Source of the DNA: Gammaproteobacteria bacterium
GTDB taxonomy: Bacteria > Pseudomonadota > Gammaproteobacteria > Steroidobacterales > Rariloculaceae
DNA length: 64,000 nucleotides
Assembly: GCA_022825505.1 (NCBI GenBank)
Contig: JAJDWR010000025.1
Location: 1-64,000, forward strand
Direction: 5' to 3'
Shown here: one piece after another, positions 35,120-44,331 of the stretch
How positions within the stretch are numbered: the stretch's first letter is position 1
Layout of the letters: each line of letters begins with the position of its first letter
Program-made: the position numbers and the translations under genes
The notes under the pieces: generated by a model
What the model saw: only the letters and a program-made list of their open reading frames with translations
Told to the model about the DNA's origin: nothing
Database searches by the model: none

Positions 35120-37354
35120 ATGTTCAGTGCGCGCCCAGCTTCCCTGTCGGCCCTGTCGCTCGGCCTGTTCGCCTTGCCGCTGGCGGCGCAACAGGCGCTG
35201 ACCGATCCGGGTCAGAAGACCGTGCGCGTCGTGCGTACGGACACGCCGCCCGTCATCGACGGCGACCTGGGCGATGCGGTCTGGGCGCGGGCCGCGGTCG
35301 TGGACGACCTGCATCAGACGGCCCCGGTCGAGTACGCAGAACCGTCCGAGCATACCGAGATCTTCATTCTCTACGACGACGACGCCTTGTACGTGGCGGC
35401 GCGCCTGCATGACTCCGAACCGGACCGGATCACCGCCAACAACATGCGCCAGAACGACCAGGTGTGGGATGACGACCGCTTTTTCGTGATGCTCGATCCG
35501 TTCAACGAGCGGCGCAGCGGCTTCTACTTCGGCGTCAATCCGCACGGCGTGCGCAACGACGGCCTGTATCGCAACGTCAGCGACTCCTACCGGGACTGGA
35601 ACAGCATCTTCGATGTCGCGGCGGGCCGTTTCGAGGGGGGCTGGACGGCCGAGTTCGAGATTCCGTTCAAGTCGATCTCCTTCGATCCCACCACCGACAC
35701 TTGGGGCATGAACTTCTCGCGCGGCATCGTGCGCCGCGCCGAGAACCTCGCCTGGGTGTCGCGCGACCGGGCGTACAACCCGTCGATCTCGGGACTCGCC
35801 GTCGGCTTCGAGGGGTTGCAACAGGGACTCGGGCTCGACATCGCGCCGTCGGCCAGCCTGACCGGGGAGCGCACGTTCCCGCAGGATCCCCTGGCGGACG
35901 GCCGCTCGGATACGAGCCTCGAACCGAGCCTGGACGTGTTCTACAAGCTGACGCCGCAGCTCAACGCCTCGCTGACGGTCAATACCGATTTTTCGTCGAC
36001 GGAAGTCGATGACCGCCAGGTCAACCTCGACCGCTTCGGGCTCTTCTTTCCCGAGAAGCGGGACTTCTTCCTGCGCGAGTCCGATATCTTCGAATTCGGC
36101 GGAATCGGCGGCCAGCGCCAGTCGGACATCCCGGGGCTTTCCGCGCTGGCTCAGAACGGCCGCCCGTTTTTCTCGCGCCGCATCGGCCTCAGTCCGGCGG
36201 GAACGCCCATCGATCTGGAGGCCGGCGGCAAGATCAGCGGCCGCGTCGGCCGCTTCGAACTCGGCGCCCTGTCGATTCGCCAGGACGCGTTCGGCGACAT
36301 CGATGCCAGTAACCTGTCCGTCATGCGCGCAAAGGCGGGCGTCCTGGAGGAGTCGAATCTCGGCGTCATCGTCACCCAGGGCAATCCCGGTGCGAATGTC
36401 GACAACTCGCTGGCGGGGGTCGATTTCCTCTACCGCAACACGCGGCTGCCGGGCGGCAGGGCGCTCGAGGCCGACGTCTGGTACCAGCAAAGCGATACCG
36501 AAGGCGTCGATTCCGATCAGGCGGCTGCCGGTTTCGGCGTGCGCCTGCCGACGAACGAGGGGTTCAGGGGCGCGCTCGAATACAGGGAGTACCAGGCCAA
36601 TTTCAATCCGGCGCTCGGCTTCGTCAATCGCAGCAACATTTCCAATGCCGAGGCAGGTCTCGGTTACATGCATCGCCCTGCCGGAGGTTACGCGCAGTCG
36701 TTGCTCATGGTGCTGCATGTGCAGCAGGTCGACCGGCTCGATACGGGCGCGCTGCAGACTCATGGATTGAGGTGGCGGCCGCTGGTGGTGCGCAACCGGA
36801 CAGGCGACGAGTTCTCCTTTGCCTATCGCACCTTCACCGAGAACATCGAGGATCCATTCGAGATATCTTCCGGCATCGTCATTCCGACCGGTCGATACAA
36901 GCTCGAGGACTGGGGCATTCGTTTGCTGACGAGCGCCCACCGCAGGCTGGCCGCCAATCTGGTCCTGGTGCGTTTCTACAGAGGCTCCTACTTCAGCGGC
37001 GACCGCACCGACTGGACCGGGGAACTCACGTGGCGGCCGTCGGCGCGTTTTCGCGGCAACGTGAGCTACCGCTACAGCGAAATCGATCTGCCGCAGGGCA
37101 GCTTCGAGACCCGGCTGGTCGCCGCGGGCGTCGATTTCACGTTCACGCCGACGCTGTCCTGGGTCAACCTGATCCAGTACGACAACGTCACCGAGACCGC
37201 GGGCATCAACATGCGCTTGCACTGGATCCCGGAAGCCGGCCGCGAGGTGTTCTTCGTCATCAATCACAACGTCGAGGACCACGACCGCGACAACCGCTTT
37301 CGCTCGACGGCCTCCGACATGACGGCCAAGGTGAACTACACGTTCCGGTTCTGA
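35120..37354 (+). CDS. CBM9/DUF5916 outer-membrane protein, copy 1
   Basis: About 744 residues (ATG at 35120; an ATG at 35105 is in frame). Signal ends PLAAQ. Residues ~30-220 form a carbohydrate-binding module 9-type domain (VIDGDLGDAVWARA, YDDDALYVAARLHD, DRFFVMLDPFNERRSGFYF). The rest is a DUF5916 beta-barrel with NTDFSSTEVDDRQVNLDRFG, FFPEKRDFFLRESDIFEFGG, and QNGRPFFSRRIGLS, ending in VNYTFRF (C-terminal aromatic beta-signal for BAM). This copy has no Gly-rich insert. Probably an outer-membrane-associated carbohydrate or glycan-handling protein; exact role unknown. Confidence 0.82.
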   Translation: MFSARPASLSALSLGLFALPLAAQQALTDPGQKTVRVVRTDTPPVIDGDLGDAVWARAAVVDDLHQTAPVEYAEPSEHTEIFILYDDDALYVAARLHDSEPDRITANNMRQNDQVWDDDRFFVMLDPFNERRSGFYFGVNPHGVRNDGLYRNVSDSYRDWNSIFDVAAGRFEGGWTAEFEIPFKSISFDPTTDTWGMNFSRGIVRRAENLAWVSRDRAYNPSISGLAVGFEGLQQGLGLDIAPSASLTGERTFPQDPLADGRSDTSLEPSLDVFYKLTPQLNASLTVNTDFSSTEVDDRQVNLDRFGLFFPEKRDFFLRESDIFEFGGIGGQRQSDIPGLSALAQNGRPFFSRRIGLSPAGTPIDLEAGGKISGRVGRFELGALSIRQDAFGDIDASNLSVMRAKAGVLEESNLGVIVTQGNPGANVDNSLAGVDFLYRNTRLPGGRALEADVWYQQSDTEGVDSDQAAAGFGVRLPTNEGFRGALEYREYQANFNPALGFVNRSNISNAEAGLGYMHRPAGGYAQSLLMVLHVQQVDRLDTGALQTHGLRWRPLVVRNRTGDEFSFAYRTFTENIEDPFEISSGIVIPTGRYKLEDWGIRLLTSAHRRLAANLVLVRFYRGSYFSGDRTDWTGELTWRPSARFRGNVSYRYSEIDLPQGSFETRLVAAGVDFTFTPTLSWVNLIQYDNVTETAGINMRLHWIPEAGREVFFVINHNVEDHDRDNRFRSTASDMTAKVNYTFRF

Positions 37355-37475
37355 CCGCTTCCCGAACCGCCCCACGCAACTGTGGGCCTGATGGCGGGGT
37401 ATCGACTATCGGGCCGCTTGCGCCCGCATATCGGCTGCCGCGTCCTGCCATACTTCAAGAACCGCAGGACTTGTA

Positions 37476-37503
37476 CTGACATCCGCTGCCCTGGGTGTAG
37501 AAT
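37476..37503 (+). promoter_or_regulatory. Candidate sigma-70 promoter for the VOC/two-component operon
   Basis: CTGACA (37476-37481) and TAGAAT (37498-37503) are 16 bases apart, followed by the VOC gene about 30 bases downstream. Only two boxes support it. Confidence 0.4.
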
Positions 37504-37534
37504 TCGGGGGAGAGCGAACGGAAGGATCGTGATC

Positions 37535-37897
37535 ATGCCAGTTCTTCGTTTGCGGCCCGGCGCGATCATCTCCATTCCGGTGCGCGACCTGAAAAAATCG
37601 GCCGACTGGTACCGTCGGACTTTCGGATTCGAGATCGAGCGCACGCTGCGGGAACCCGCATGGTGCGAACTCGCTACCTCGACTGCCGGTGTACGCATCG
37701 GGCTCGCGCAGGTGGACCGCGGCGAACCCGGCGACACCACGCCGATCTTCACCGCAGGCAGCATTGAAGCTGCGGAGGCGGCGCTGGCGGCAGAACACAT
37801 CGCTACCAGCAAGGTGGTCACCGTCGACGGTCATGCGAAACTGTTGACCCTGCAGGACCCGGACGGAAACACATTGATGCTTCAGGAGAAACTGTGA
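37535..37897 (+). CDS. VOC-superfamily (glyoxalase-like) protein
   Basis: About 120 residues from an ATG at 37535 with GGAAGGA upstream. The fold is shown by ISIPVRDLKKSADWYRRTFG and LLTLQDPDGNTLMLQ (the metal-site glutamate is in the second half, here as Q-containing LMLQEKL, so the usual catalytic Glu is not clear). Possibly an antibiotic- or electrophile-binding protein. First gene of an operon with the response regulator and kinase (13 bases to the next start). Confidence 0.75.
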   Translation: MPVLRLRPGAIISIPVRDLKKSADWYRRTFGFEIERTLREPAWCELATSTAGVRIGLAQVDRGEPGDTTPIFTAGSIEAAEAALAAEHIATSKVVTVDGHAKLLTLQDPDGNTLMLQEKL

Positions 37898-37910
37898 ACG
37901 GGAAGCGGCC

Positions 37911-38633
37911 GTGAGCACGCAGACCCGGCTCATGGCCGACTGCCAGGTCGTCGTCATCGATGACGACCCGGAGCTGTGCTACATGCTCAGCGAATTGCTG
38001 CGTACCGAGGGTTATGTCACGGCGACGTTTCAGTCCGGCGACGAAGGATTGCGTGCGCTCAGGAACGCGCTTCCGCAACTGATCATTCTGGACGTGACCA
38101 TGCCCGACATGGACGGATTCGAGGTGCTGCGCTATCTGCGCATGGAGTCGGATGTTCCCGTTCTGATACTGACGGCCCGGGGCGACGACCGCGACCGGAT
38201 CACCGGATTCGAATTGGGCGCCGACGACTACCTGCCCAAGCCCTTCAATCCGCGTGAACTGCTGCTGCGGGTGCAGGCCATCATGAAGCGCACGGCGCCG
38301 CTTGCCGCGACCGCAACGACTGAGGTGGGGCCGCTGGTTCTGGAGCGGCTCAAGTGCGTGGCACATGTGGGCGAACGGTCGGCGAAGCTCACCAGCGCCG
38401 AAGCCCGCGCGCTGGAAGCCCTCATGCGCACCCCGGACCGGGTCGTGTCCAAGGACGAGCTCACGCGCTTTGCCCTGGGGCGCGGCCGAATGCCCTACGA
38501 ACGGGCCATCGACACCCACATTTCCCACCTGCGCACCAAGATTGGCAAGGACATCGGCGGCGAATCGCCCATTCGAAATGTCCGCGGCGCAGGCTACCTG
38601 CTGTTGTCCGACTGGGTCCCGGGGGCCGCGTGA
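37911..38633 (+). CDS. OmpR-type response regulator
   Basis: 240 residues, GTG start. Receiver domain: acidic pocket DDDP, phosphorylation site IILDVTMPDMDGF (D61), LTARG and K110 in LPKPFNP. C-terminal winged-helix effector with the RYALGRG-like segment and HISHLRTKIGKD, ending GAGYLLLSDW. Pairs with the kinase at 38633. Target genes unknown; the VOC protein, alpha/beta hydrolase and DUF5916 proteins nearby are candidates. Confidence 0.9.
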   Translation: MSTQTRLMADCQVVVIDDDPELCYMLSELLRTEGYVTATFQSGDEGLRALRNALPQLIILDVTMPDMDGFEVLRYLRMESDVPVLILTARGDDRDRITGFELGADDYLPKPFNPRELLLRVQAIMKRTAPLAATATTEVGPLVLERLKCVAHVGERSAKLTSAEARALEALMRTPDRVVSKDELTRFALGRGRMPYERAIDTHISHLRTKIGKDIGGESPIRNVRGAGYLLLSDWVPGAA

Positions 38634-39991
38634 TGGGCCTGTTCTGGCGCATTTTCTTTTCCTTCTGGGCAGCCATGCTGCTGTTGCTCGGCGTAATGGC
38701 CTACAGTGCCTACCTGGTTGTCAACGCGTGGAACCAGCAGAGCCAGTTGAGCTACAACGAATTGGTCGGACGGGCGGATGCGGTTCTGAAGGCGGGCGGC
38801 GAGGAGCGCCTCAGGTCCTGGTTGCGCAATCCGAGCAATTTTCCGCCGGATCTGACATTGTTCGTATTCGACCCACAGGGTGCGGAAATTCTCGAGCGCC
38901 CGATTCCTCCGCCGGTGGAGACCACGCTCAACACGGCCGATCCCGCCAACAGGCTGCCGCGCTACCGGGTCCGGGAACTGGTCTCCGGCGAGGGCGTGGA
39001 GTACTCGGCCGTTCTCGGCCCCAATCCCCCGCCCATTCTCGGCGCTCTGGGTACCCCGCTGATGCGCTGGACCGTGATTGTCGCGGCGTTCGTCATCAGC
39101 CCGCTGGTGAGTTTCGTGCTGAGCCGATCGCTCACGAACCCCTTGCGCCGCGTGGTCGCGGCGACTCGCAGACTGGCCAGGGGGGACCTGTCGGCGCGGG
39201 TCGAAGTCGGGGCGCGCGGACGCGACGACGAAGTAGGGGAACTCGGCCGGCAGTTCGACCGCATGGCGGGGCGTATGGAACGACTGATTACTACGCGCAC
39301 GGAACTCTTCCGCAATGTTTCCCACGAGTTGCGCTCGCCGCTGGCGCGAATTCGGATAGCCATCGAGCTGGCACGGCGCAAGCCCGGCCAACTGAACGAC
39401 CAGCTCCAGCGCATCGAGCAGGAGACGGACCATCTGGAACTGCTCACCCGCCACGCGCTGAGCCTGGCTCACCTGGAGGAGTCACCCCCCGAAACCGATT
39501 TTCAGGAGATCGATCTCGTGGAAATCGTCGAGGGCGTTGCCCAGGATGCGTCCTACGAGGCCGGAGCGAAGGGCAAGTCGGTGGTGTGGGAAGCCGGAAC
39601 CCGGGGCTCGATCGTTCGCGCCAATCCCGATCTGCTTCACAGCGCCGTCGAGAACGTGGTGCGCAACGCGCTGCGCCATACGCCCGAAGGTACTCGGGTC
39701 GAAATCAGCCTGGAAGCGAAGAATGGCGTCGCGCGCCTTCAGGTGAGGGATGATGGCCCGGGCGTGCCCAGCCACGATCTGCAGAAGATTTTCGAGCCGT
39801 TCCAGCATGGGCGCCGGGGCAAGGGGACGGGCGTGGGGCTGGCGATTACCCAGCGCGTGATCTCGCACCTGAAGGGGAACGTCAGCGCCCGCAACAATTC
39901 CCGCGGGGGGCTCAGCGTCGAGCTTGAGTTGCCGCTCGTCTCGGCGGCAGCCGGCGCGGTCGGCGCCGGTGCCGGTGCCGGTCGTCACTGA
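38633..39991 (+). CDS. CpxA-type sensor histidine kinase
   Basis: About 452 residues from an ATG overlapping the regulator stop (TGATG). TM1 at GLFWRIFFSFWAAMLLLLGV, a periplasmic domain to ~140, TM2 at WTVIVAAFVISPLVSFVL, HAMP (RSLTNPLRRVVAATRRLARGD), H-box RNVSHELRSPLARIRIAIE, N-box HSAVENVVRNALRHTP, G-box DDGPGVPSHDLQKIFEPF and GTGVGLAI. Organisation matches CpxA-like sensors of envelope stress, though the periplasmic signal domain is distinct. Last 7 bases overlap the convergent hydrolase. Confidence 0.9.
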   Translation: MGLFWRIFFSFWAAMLLLLGVMAYSAYLVVNAWNQQSQLSYNELVGRADAVLKAGGEERLRSWLRNPSNFPPDLTLFVFDPQGAEILERPIPPPVETTLNTADPANRLPRYRVRELVSGEGVEYSAVLGPNPPPILGALGTPLMRWTVIVAAFVISPLVSFVLSRSLTNPLRRVVAATRRLARGDLSARVEVGARGRDDEVGELGRQFDRMAGRMERLITTRTELFRNVSHELRSPLARIRIAIELARRKPGQLNDQLQRIEQETDHLELLTRHALSLAHLEESPPETDFQEIDLVEIVEGVAQDASYEAGAKGKSVVWEAGTRGSIVRANPDLLHSAVENVVRNALRHTPEGTRVEISLEAKNGVARLQVRDDGPGVPSHDLQKIFEPFQHGRRGKGTGVGLAITQRVISHLKGNVSARNNSRGGLSVELELPLVSAAAGAVGAGAGAGRH

Positions 39992-41145
39992 GCCGTCACG
40001 CTCTCCAGCCAGTCCATCACGCGCGCCGCGATGTCGGCGCTGTTGTCGTCCTGCATGAGCATGTGGGAGTTGCCGCGAATGCCTTCTTCGGTCAGCTCCA
40101 GCATGTCGCCGCGGCCGCCCATCTCTCGAACCAGCGCCGCGGTGGCCCTGCAGGATTCGAGCCTGCCGGTCTGATTGCGGGATTCGATGTAGTCGCCGTA
40201 GACCGCCAGGAAGGGGATGTGGGCGATGGGCTCCACATCCTCCGCGGCCGTCGGGCACCCGGTGGGTTCGAGCACCACGATGGCGCTGACCAGTTCCGGG
40301 TTTCGCCGCGCGGTGTTGAAAATCACAGGACCGCCTGCCGAATGGGGCATGAGCACGGCCGGACCCGTACGCTGCAGCAGCGCTTCCAGCGCCAGGACGT
40401 TGGGGTTGTCCGGTTCCACGGGCGGCAGCCCGCCGCCGCCCGCCTGGCCGCCCGCGACAGCCGCGCCGCCCGGGCCGCTTGCGCCAGCCACGTCGTCCGC
40501 GTCAGCCGAGCCGCCACCGCCCATTCCCATTCCACCGCCTCCGGCTGCTGCCCCCATGCCGCCGCCGGCCGCACCGCCCATGCCGCCGCCTCCACCGCCA
40601 ACCCGAGGCGGCCACGAGGCGTAGAACTGGTCGACATGGCCGGTGGGGAAGCGTGCATCGGGATACGGTTCACCCGGTGCGTCGCCGAATCCCCATCGGC
40701 GCCAGACCTGGCCGATACTCCACGTGTTGACGCCGGGAGCCGGCTCGTCCGCGCTTCGGAACGGCCCCACGGCGAACCCGGACGGCCCCGTATTGACGGG
40801 GTCGTAGACGTACGCGCTGAATCCCTGCCGTGCAAAGGCCTGAGCCCATCCCTCGCGCCCGTCGGGCGTGGAGAGATAAATGTATGAAGACAGCCCGAGG
40901 CCCGGATACATCACCACGGGCATTCCGGGCTCGTCGGTTTCGGGTACAAGGTAGTGCACCAGCGCCTGGCCCACGTGCTGCTCGAAGCCGGCCGTGTCCC
41001 GCACGTCGCCGCCGACGTAGAACATGCCCATCTCCCTGAGCATGAGCGGTTCCTGGGCGGAGGCGCTGCCCGCGACCGTCAGGCACGCCAGCAAGGAAAG
41101 CCTGGTCCACGGCGTATCCGTGATCGAAGATTTCTGTTTGCCCAT
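39985..41145 (-). CDS. Exported alpha/beta hydrolase with Gly/Met-rich insert
   Basis: About 386 residues from an ATG at 41145 (GAGGAA upstream); an ATG at 41184 would add 13 residues. Signal ends ASA. The fold is recognisable: VVMYPGLGLSSYIYLST, the nucleophile elbow LMPHSAGGP (H-S-A-G, serine nucleophile), and a C-terminal HMLMQDD near the expected histidine. Between the core halves lies an insert of about 40 residues, 40500-40612, in runs such as GGGGGGMGGAAGGGMG and GGGGMGMGGGG, with no counterpart in typical family members. Periplasmic esterase or lipase-like; substrate unknown. Confidence 0.78.
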   Translation of the reverse strand: MGKQKSSITDTPWTRLSLLACLTVAGSASAQEPLMLREMGMFYVGGDVRDTAGFEQHVGQALVHYLVPETDEPGMPVVMYPGLGLSSYIYLSTPDGREGWAQAFARQGFSAYVYDPVNTGPSGFAVGPFRSADEPAPGVNTWSIGQVWRRWGFGDAPGEPYPDARFPTGHVDQFYASWPPRVGGGGGGMGGAAGGGMGAAAGGGGMGMGGGGSADADDVAGASGPGGAAVAGGQAGGGGLPPVEPDNPNVLALEALLQRTGPAVLMPHSAGGPVIFNTARRNPELVSAIVVLEPTGCPTAAEDVEPIAHIPFLAVYGDYIESRNQTGRLESCRATAALVREMGGRGDMLELTEEGIRGNSHMLMQDDNSADIAARVMDWLESVTAQ

Positions 41146-41243
41146 GAAGATTCCTCGCGAAGTCGCGTCGAAAACTTCAATCATTCTAGGTGACCCGGCC
41201 TGCGCGGGTCCGTGAAGAAATGTCGCCCGTGCGCCGCGCCGGG

Positions 41244-41735
41244 TCAGTTCACTTCATTCAGCCGCCCGGTGGTGACGTCATAGACAAACCCCCGGATTTG
41301 GTCCTTGACGGGTACGAACGGGCACGCCCGAATCCTGCGCATGGATTGGCGCACATCCTCCTCCTCGTCCGGGAACGCTTCCAGCGCGAACGACGGACGC
41401 AGGCCGGTGTCGGCCTCGATCTGCGCCTTCACGGCATCGTCGGTGAAGGTCACCATGCCGCAGTCGGTGTGGTGGATGAGGATGATTTCCCGGGTGCCCA
41501 GCAGCCGCTGCGAGATGGTCAGCGAGCGAAGCACGTCGTCGGTGACCACGCCGCCGGCGTTGCGGATCACGTGGGCGTCGCCCTCTTCGAGCCCGAGCAG
41601 GCCGCCCGTTTCGATGCGCGCATCCATGCAGGCGACGATGGCCGTCTGTTTCGAGGGCGGAATGGGCGCATCCCCCTTGTCGAATTGCTCCACGTAGCGG
41701 GCGTTGTTGGCGAGAAAGTCGTCGGTTGCGGACAT
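41244..41735 (-). CDS. Beta-class carbonic anhydrase
   Basis: 163 residues. The beta-CA signature is complete: C36 in ACMDAR with the D38-R40 dyad, and H88 and C91 in HHTDCGM, the three zinc ligands. The short size fits the clade D type. Cytoplasmic, catalyses CO2/bicarbonate interconversion. It lies between the exported hydrolase and the second DUF5916 gene, both unlike it in function, so it is probably an independent unit. Confidence 0.9.
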   Translation of the reverse strand: MSATDDFLANNARYVEQFDKGDAPIPPSKQTAIVACMDARIETGGLLGLEEGDAHVIRNAGGVVTDDVLRSLTISQRLLGTREIILIHHTDCGMVTFTDDAVKAQIEADTGLRPSFALEAFPDEEEDVRQSMRRIRACPFVPVKDQIRGFVYDVTTGRLNEVN

Positions 41736-41987
41736 GGCTGGTTCCCTGCGGTATTGCGGATTTCCCTCCAGCCTAAACGCGGGGATGCCCGGCGCACAAT
41801 ACCGATTCGTTCGCTTGTAATGACGGACCGAAATATGGGCGGCAACGTCGGCCGGCGAATTTCCAGCCAGTGCCGCGGGTTCAATTTAAGAATCGTCGAG
41901 ATTCGGCTCCGGTCGCCCGTGCGGCGCCGGCCCGGTGCGATAATTCGCTGCATCTCCGGTTGATCGGGCCGCGCGGACCCTTACTCG

Positions 41988-44201
41988 ATGCATCGCCCCT
42001 GGAGTTTCCCCGCAATCGTGTGCCTGCTGGTGCCGCACGGCTGGGCAGGCGCGCAAACCCCGGGCCAGACGGGCGGGAAGTCGGTGCAGATCGTTCGCGC
42101 GGACTCCGCGCCGGTCATCGACGGCATCCTGGACGAGGCCGCCTGGAACCTTGCCGGGATGGTGGACGACTTTCACCAGATCGATCCCAACGAATACGAC
42201 GAGCCGACGCAGGTCACCCGGGTTTACCTGCTCTACGACGACACTCACCTGTACATCGGCGCGCAGATGCTGGACGAAGAGGCAGGGCGGATCACCGCAC
42301 AGATTCTCAGGCAGGGTGCGCAGGTCCAGAACGACGACTACTTCGGCGTGATCCTCGATCCCTTTCTCGACCGGCGCAACGGTTACCTGTTTCGCGTCAA
42401 TCCCAACAGCGTCCGCTCCGAAGCGCTGTTCAAGAATACCTCGCAGACGGACTACGACTGGGTGGGAATCTGGCGCGCGCGCGCCAGCGTTCATGGCGAG
42501 GGCTGGTCCGTCGAGATGGCGATCCCCTTCAAGACGCTGTCGTTCGACCCGCGTGCGGCAAGCTGGGGGATCAACTTTACCCGTGGGATCGCCCGTAACC
42601 GCGAAACCATGGGCTGGGTGTCGAGGACGCGCGCGCAGAATCCGGGAATCGCCGGCACGGTGACCGGATTCCGGGAACTGCAACAGGGTCTGGGCCTCGA
42701 TGTGGTCGCATCGTCCAGCGTCAACAGATCCCGGCGTTTCGATCCGGTCGATACTGTCCGCCATGCCGAGCCTTCCGTAGACATCTTCTACAACTTTACC
42801 CCGGCGCTGACAGGCGTGCTGACGCTCAATACGGACTTTTCCGCCACCGAGGTGGACGACCGCCAGGTCAACCTCACCCGGTTCAGCCTGTTGTTTCCCG
42901 AGAAGCGCGACTTCTTTCTGCAGGACGCGGACATCTTCGAGTTCGGGCGTCTGGCGAGCCGCGGCGCCGGCCGGGGCGGGGGGACCGGCAGCCAAAACGG
43001 CCGGCCGTTCTTCTCTCGCACCATCGGGCTGAGCCAGTCGCGCCAGCCGGTGGACATCGAGTCCGGCGCCAAGCTGACGGGCCGGGTCGGCCGATGGAAT
43101 CTCGGGATGATCGATATCCGCCAGGACGCCTTCGAAAACGTGGAGGCGACCAACCTGTTCGTGGGCCGGGCGGTGGCCAACGTGCTCGAGGAATCCAGCC
43201 TGGGCGTGATCGTCACCGACGGCGATCCCCACTCCAATCTCGACAATTCCGTGGCGGGCGTGGACTTTCGCTATCTCAACTCCCGACTGCCTGGCCGGCG
43301 CACGGCGGAGGGCGAAATCTGGTATCAGCAGTCGGAAACGCCGGGGCTTGCGGGCGACGACACGGCATTCGGGGCCGGCCTTGCCGTGCGCAGCAACGAC
43401 CGCCTCGGCGGCAATATCCGCTACGTTCGACTGGGAGAGGACTTCAATCCGGCGCTGGGGTTCGCCAACCGCGTCGGCATCGGCGATTTTTCGGCCAGCG
43501 TCTCCTGGCAGCATCGGCCCCGGGGCGCGTTCTACCGCAGCCTCACCTTCGGCCCGTCCTTCGAACGCACCGAGCGTCTGGCCGACGGCAGCCTGCAGAG
43601 CGAAGCGGCGGGATTTCGCATCGGCATCAACGGCCACGCCGGGGATCGGGGCTCCTTTCGCTGCTCCCGGGAAACCGAGGGCCTGGTCCGTCCGTTCGCC
43701 ATCCGCCGGGAACCGGACCCGGCCGGCAACGTGGTGATTCCGGTGGGCGAATACACCTTCGACACATGCCGTGCGGAGTTCACCAGCGGCAACCAGCGAA
43801 CGGTGGCGGCGCGGATCGTGGTCGAGTCGGGCGGTTTCTTCGACGGGAAGGAAGACACGGTACAGGCGGCGTTCGTGTGGCGTCCGTCGTCGCACTTCGC
43901 CCTGGATATCGGCTACCAGGTCAACGACATCGATCTGCCATATGGCGCCTTCGTTTCGCGCCTCGGCAGCCTTCGTTCCGACCTGGTTTTTTCCGCCACC
44001 CTGTCATGGGTCAACCTGGTCCAGTGGGACAACGCCACCGACGAGATCGGCATCAACAGCCGGCTGCACTGGATTCCCCGGGCAGGACGGGAGGTTTACC
44101 TGGTGCTGAACCATGGCCTCAATGACCGTGACCGGGATGGGTCCTTCCGATCAACGGAAGCGGACATGGTCGCCAAGGTGAATTACACGTTTCGATTCTG
44201 A
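41988..44201 (+). CDS. CBM9/DUF5916 outer-membrane protein, copy 2
   Basis: 737 residues. Signal around HGWAGAQ. The CBM9-type domain is closely like copy 3 (VIDGILDEAAWNLAG, YDDTHLYIGAQMLD, FGVILDPFLDRRNGYLF). Barrel motifs: NTDFSATEVDDRQVNLTRFS, FPEKRDFFLQDADIFEFG, then a short Gly/Arg insert (RGAGRGGGTGSQNGRPF) and FSRTIGLSQSRQPVD; end KVNYTFRF. Upstream, TGCGATAAT looks like an extended -10 about 40 bases before the ATG. One of three paralogues; copies 2 and 3 are adjacent and more alike, so they probably arose by tandem duplication. Confidence 0.82.
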   Translation: MHRPWSFPAIVCLLVPHGWAGAQTPGQTGGKSVQIVRADSAPVIDGILDEAAWNLAGMVDDFHQIDPNEYDEPTQVTRVYLLYDDTHLYIGAQMLDEEAGRITAQILRQGAQVQNDDYFGVILDPFLDRRNGYLFRVNPNSVRSEALFKNTSQTDYDWVGIWRARASVHGEGWSVEMAIPFKTLSFDPRAASWGINFTRGIARNRETMGWVSRTRAQNPGIAGTVTGFRELQQGLGLDVVASSSVNRSRRFDPVDTVRHAEPSVDIFYNFTPALTGVLTLNTDFSATEVDDRQVNLTRFSLLFPEKRDFFLQDADIFEFGRLASRGAGRGGGTGSQNGRPFFSRTIGLSQSRQPVDIESGAKLTGRVGRWNLGMIDIRQDAFENVEATNLFVGRAVANVLEESSLGVIVTDGDPHSNLDNSVAGVDFRYLNSRLPGRRTAEGEIWYQQSETPGLAGDDTAFGAGLAVRSNDRLGGNIRYVRLGEDFNPALGFANRVGIGDFSASVSWQHRPRGAFYRSLTFGPSFERTERLADGSLQSEAAGFRIGINGHAGDRGSFRCSRETEGLVRPFAIRREPDPAGNVVIPVGEYTFDTCRAEFTSGNQRTVAARIVVESGGFFDGKEDTVQAAFVWRPSSHFALDIGYQVNDIDLPYGAFVSRLGSLRSDLVFSATLSWVNLVQWDNATDEIGINSRLHWIPRAGREVYLVLNHGLNDRDRDGSFRSTEADMVAKVNYTFRF

Positions 44202-44331
44202 AGCTGCCGCCATTCCGATTACCGCATTAAGAATCCTTTAGAAACGCTGCGCCTTGTCGATTGCGTCGTCCGGCCGATGCGATAATGAATCGTTTACGCC
44301 TTTACGGACGGCGTTTGGGACCCGTCATTCC